From Brevundimonas sp. (GTDB lineage: Bacteria > Pseudomonadota > Alphaproteobacteria > Caulobacterales > Caulobacteraceae): a stretch of DNA of 7,846 bases. Of this stretch, positions 6,711 through 7,846 are shown in pieces. The notes beneath the pieces are model-generated. The model made no database searches. It saw only the letters and a program-made list of their open reading frames with translations, and was not told the DNA's origin. A program made the translations under genes and the position numbers. The stretch lies in NCBI GenBank assembly GCA_015234495.1, contig JADGMZ010000025.1, forward strand, positions 1 to 7,846. Direction: 5' to 3'. Within the stretch, counting starts at the first letter, position 1. The number at the start of each line of letters is the position of its first letter.

Positions 6711-6737
6711 GAGTCGACAGAGTCGACAGGGTCGACA
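6711..6737. repeat. Three tandem 9-bp repeats carrying GTCGAC palindromes
   Basis: GAGTCGACA (6711-6719), GAGTCGACA (6720-6728) and GGGTCGACA (6729-6737). Each unit contains the palindrome GTCGAC, and the first two contain GAGTC, a GANTC site of the type methylated by CcrM in Caulobacterales. A third GANTC (GATTC) lies at 6767-6771. Exactly phased in threes at 9 bp; no coding frame explains it. Confidence 0.8.
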
Positions 6738-6898
6738 TGCCACCTGAGTGAATTCAGGGGGTTGGCGATTCCCAGCATCCGGCTCCCGACGTCATCCGGG
6801 GAAGAAACATGCGCGGAGAGCAGCCGCTGTGCACGTGGGCGCCCCCGGACGGGCAGACGCGGCTCCTCGGCGGAGCGGCGGAAGGTTCGATTGTCAAA

Positions 6899-6925
6899 GA
6901 CCGGCCGGGCAGTATGCCGCCGGTC
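6899..6925. repeat. Imperfect inverted repeat
   Basis: GACCGG (6899-6904) pairs with CCGGTC (6920-6925). Inside, GGC/GCC (6908-6910 with 6916-6918) closes an AGTAT loop. It follows a TTGTCAAAG stretch at 6891-6899. It could be a folded RNA element or part of a repetitive intergenic sequence. Confidence 0.5.
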
Positions 6926-6940
6926 CTTCCTCAGGCGGGA

Positions 6941-6969
6941 AGATCGCATCGAGAAATGACGATGCGTCT
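6941..6969. repeat. Inverted repeat CGCATCG/CGATGCG
   Basis: CGCATCG (6945-6951) pairs perfectly with CGATGCG (6960-6966) across an 8-nt loop. With T6944 bulged, AGA/TCT extends it to 10 bp. A second CGATG at 6978-6982, immediately before the T6 run at 6983-6988, could pair with the same CATCG arm. The two folds are mutually exclusive. Confidence 0.6.
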
Positions 6970-7076
6970 GAAAAGGCCGATGTTTTTTCGCTGAACCGGG
7001 CGACAATTCCGCCGATTGCCAGCGCAGATCACCGGCGTCTGTCCGTCGTCAGGGCCGTTGCGGGCCGAAGGACGGT

Positions 7077-7846
7077 CTAGCTTCGCATCAGGTGCTCGAG
7101 CACCGAAAGCGGCGTGGAGCCGTTGACCAGAACCGCGTCATGGAAGCGGCGCAGGTCGAAGCCCGGCCGGGCCTCGGCCTCGGCGCGCAGGCGGGCGATG
7201 ACGGTATGGCCGATCTTGTAGGCGCAGGCCTGGCCCGGCATGACGCAGTAGCGGTTGATCTCGCTGTTGGCGGCGTTCACCGGCTTGGCGCCCGAGGCGA
7301 CCATGTAGTCGACCGCCTGTTCGCGGCTCCAGCGCTTGTGGTGCAGGCCGGTGTCGACCACCAGCCGCACCGCCCGGAACAGATAGGACATCAGGAAGCC
7401 GACCCGGCCCAGCGGGTCGTCGGCGTAGACGTCCAGGTCGTCGGCCGCAACCGCCTCGGCGTACAGGGCCCAGCCCTCGTTGTAGGCCGAGAAGCCGTTG
7501 GCGCGGCGCCAGGCCGGCAGGCTGTCGGTCTCGCGCTGCAGGGCGACCTGCAGGTGATGGCCGGGCGAGGCCTCATGGTAGGTCAGGGTCGGCAGGGCGA
7601 ATTTCGGCCAGTTCGCCGTATCGCGCAGGTTGATGTAGTAGGCGCCCGGCCGCGAGCCGTCGAGCGGCGGGCCCTGGTAGTAGCCGCCCGGCGCGCCGGC
7701 CTCGATGGCGGGCGGCACGCGGCGGACCTCGACCTTCGAGCGCGGAAGGCGGCCGAACAGGCGCGGCAGCCGCGGCTCGAGCGCGGCCACCTGGCGGTTG
7801 AGGCTTTCGATCAGGGCGGCCTTGCCCGCCTCGGTATTGGGCCAGA
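7077..7846 (-). CDS. DUF885-family zincin-like protein, C-terminal 255 residues (5' end outside window)
   Basis: The frame is open from the right window edge to the TAG at 7077-7079, giving 255 residues of a protein whose family members are usually about 550-620 aa. Key motifs in fragment numbering: YHEASPGHHLQ (89-99; H90, E91, H96, H97), NEGWALYAE (122-130; E123), DTGLHHKRWSREQAVDYM (164-181) and RYCVMPGQACAYKIG (198-212). These are hallmarks I associate with DUF885 (PF05960). The HEAxPGHH plus downstream EGW arrangement resembles a metalloprotease active site (two His ligands plus a distal Glu), so a zinc peptidase or hydrolase is plausible; the substrate is unknown. Many relatives carry signal peptides and act outside the cytoplasm, but the N-terminus is not visible here. 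An internal ATG at 7788-7790 is not the true start, because family-like sequence continues upstream of it. The gene converges on the LysR gene. No clear terminator follows its stop. Confidence 0.92.
   Translation of the reverse strand, partial: WPNTEAGKAALIESLNRQVAALEPRLPRLFGRLPRSKVEVRRVPPAIEAGAPGGYYQGPPLDGSRPGAYYINLRDTANWPKFALPTLTYHEASPGHHLQVALQRETDSLPAWRRANGFSAYNEGWALYAEAVAADDLDVYADDPLGRVGFLMSYLFRAVRLVVDTGLHHKRWSREQAVDYMVASGAKPVNAANSEINRYCVMPGQACAYKIGHTVIARLRAEAEARPGFDLRRFHDAVLVNGSTPLSVLEHLMRS

Larger units (their letters stand above)
6688..7076. other. Gene-free convergent intergenic region
   Basis: This lies between the LysR gene end (+) and the DUF885 gene end (-). It holds a 9-bp triplet repeat (6711-6737), two inverted repeats (6899-6925 and 6941-6969), a T6 run (6983-6988), and locally lower GC from about 6880 to 7010. 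Several overlapping plus-strand frames are open (6748-7080, 6809-6994) but none shows a recognisable domain. A convergent gap needs no promoters, so about 400 bp is long for this compact genome. Its content suggests a small RNA, a degraded gene or a repetitive intergenic element. Confidence 0.55.

Noticed and set aside
6748..7080. 110-codon plus-strand frame in the convergent gap
   Set aside because: No domain, a basic low-complexity product, no good ribosome site, and it overlaps other open frames; consistent with chance at this GC content.
1..7846. Mobile element, prophage, CRISPR array, tRNA or rRNA
   Set aside because: I saw no transposase, integrase, regularly spaced repeats, cloverleaf-forming sequence or rRNA signature on either strand.

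Overview
The window is about 7.8 kb of GC-rich bacterial chromosome. Coding is dense, with strong third-position GC bias, so many spurious frames stay open. Everything points to an alphaproteobacterium: the eukaryote-like homodimeric NADP isocitrate dehydrogenase, its placement close to alaS, DUF2939 and DUF1176 proteins, and a promoter resembling the Caulobacter housekeeping consensus. Caulobacterales (Brevundimonas or a close relative) is my best guess. That placement is inferred from protein style, not from a marker-gene comparison.

Layout from left to right. (1) The 3' end of alaS (+, 1-695). (2) Two minus-strand DUF2939 membrane-anchored paralogues (692-1246 and 1309-1905); the first shares a CTAG with the alaS stop codon. 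(3) icd (-, 2003-3217), with a 12-bp perfect intrinsic terminator on its 3' side and a Caulobacter-like promoter on its 5' side. (4) Diverging from icd, a two-gene plus-strand unit: a DUF1176 lipoprotein (3397-4470) overlapping by GTGA a thioredoxin-reductase-like flavoprotein (4467-5378). (5) A 344-bp gap with a long GC hairpin, a hexamer repeat and a probable promoter. (6) A GcvA-type LysR regulator (+, 5723-6652). (7) A 424-bp gene-free convergent gap holding a 9-bp triplet repeat with GANTC sites and two inverted repeats. (8) The C-terminal part of a DUF885 zincin-like protein (-, 7077 to the window end).

Functionally this is mostly core genome: aminoacylation with editing (AlaRS), TCA cycle and NADPH supply (Icd), and a redox flavoenzyme probably using pyridine nucleotide. 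Around these sit envelope proteins of unknown function and one transcription regulator whose target is not evident. No phage, transposon, CRISPR, toxin-antitoxin or secretion module is visible, and I found no convincing undescribed system. The points most worth a second look are the translationally coupled cysteine-rich lipoprotein and flavoprotein pair, the altered nucleotide-binding loop of that flavoprotein, the DUF2939 tandem, and the structured convergent gap at 6653-7076.
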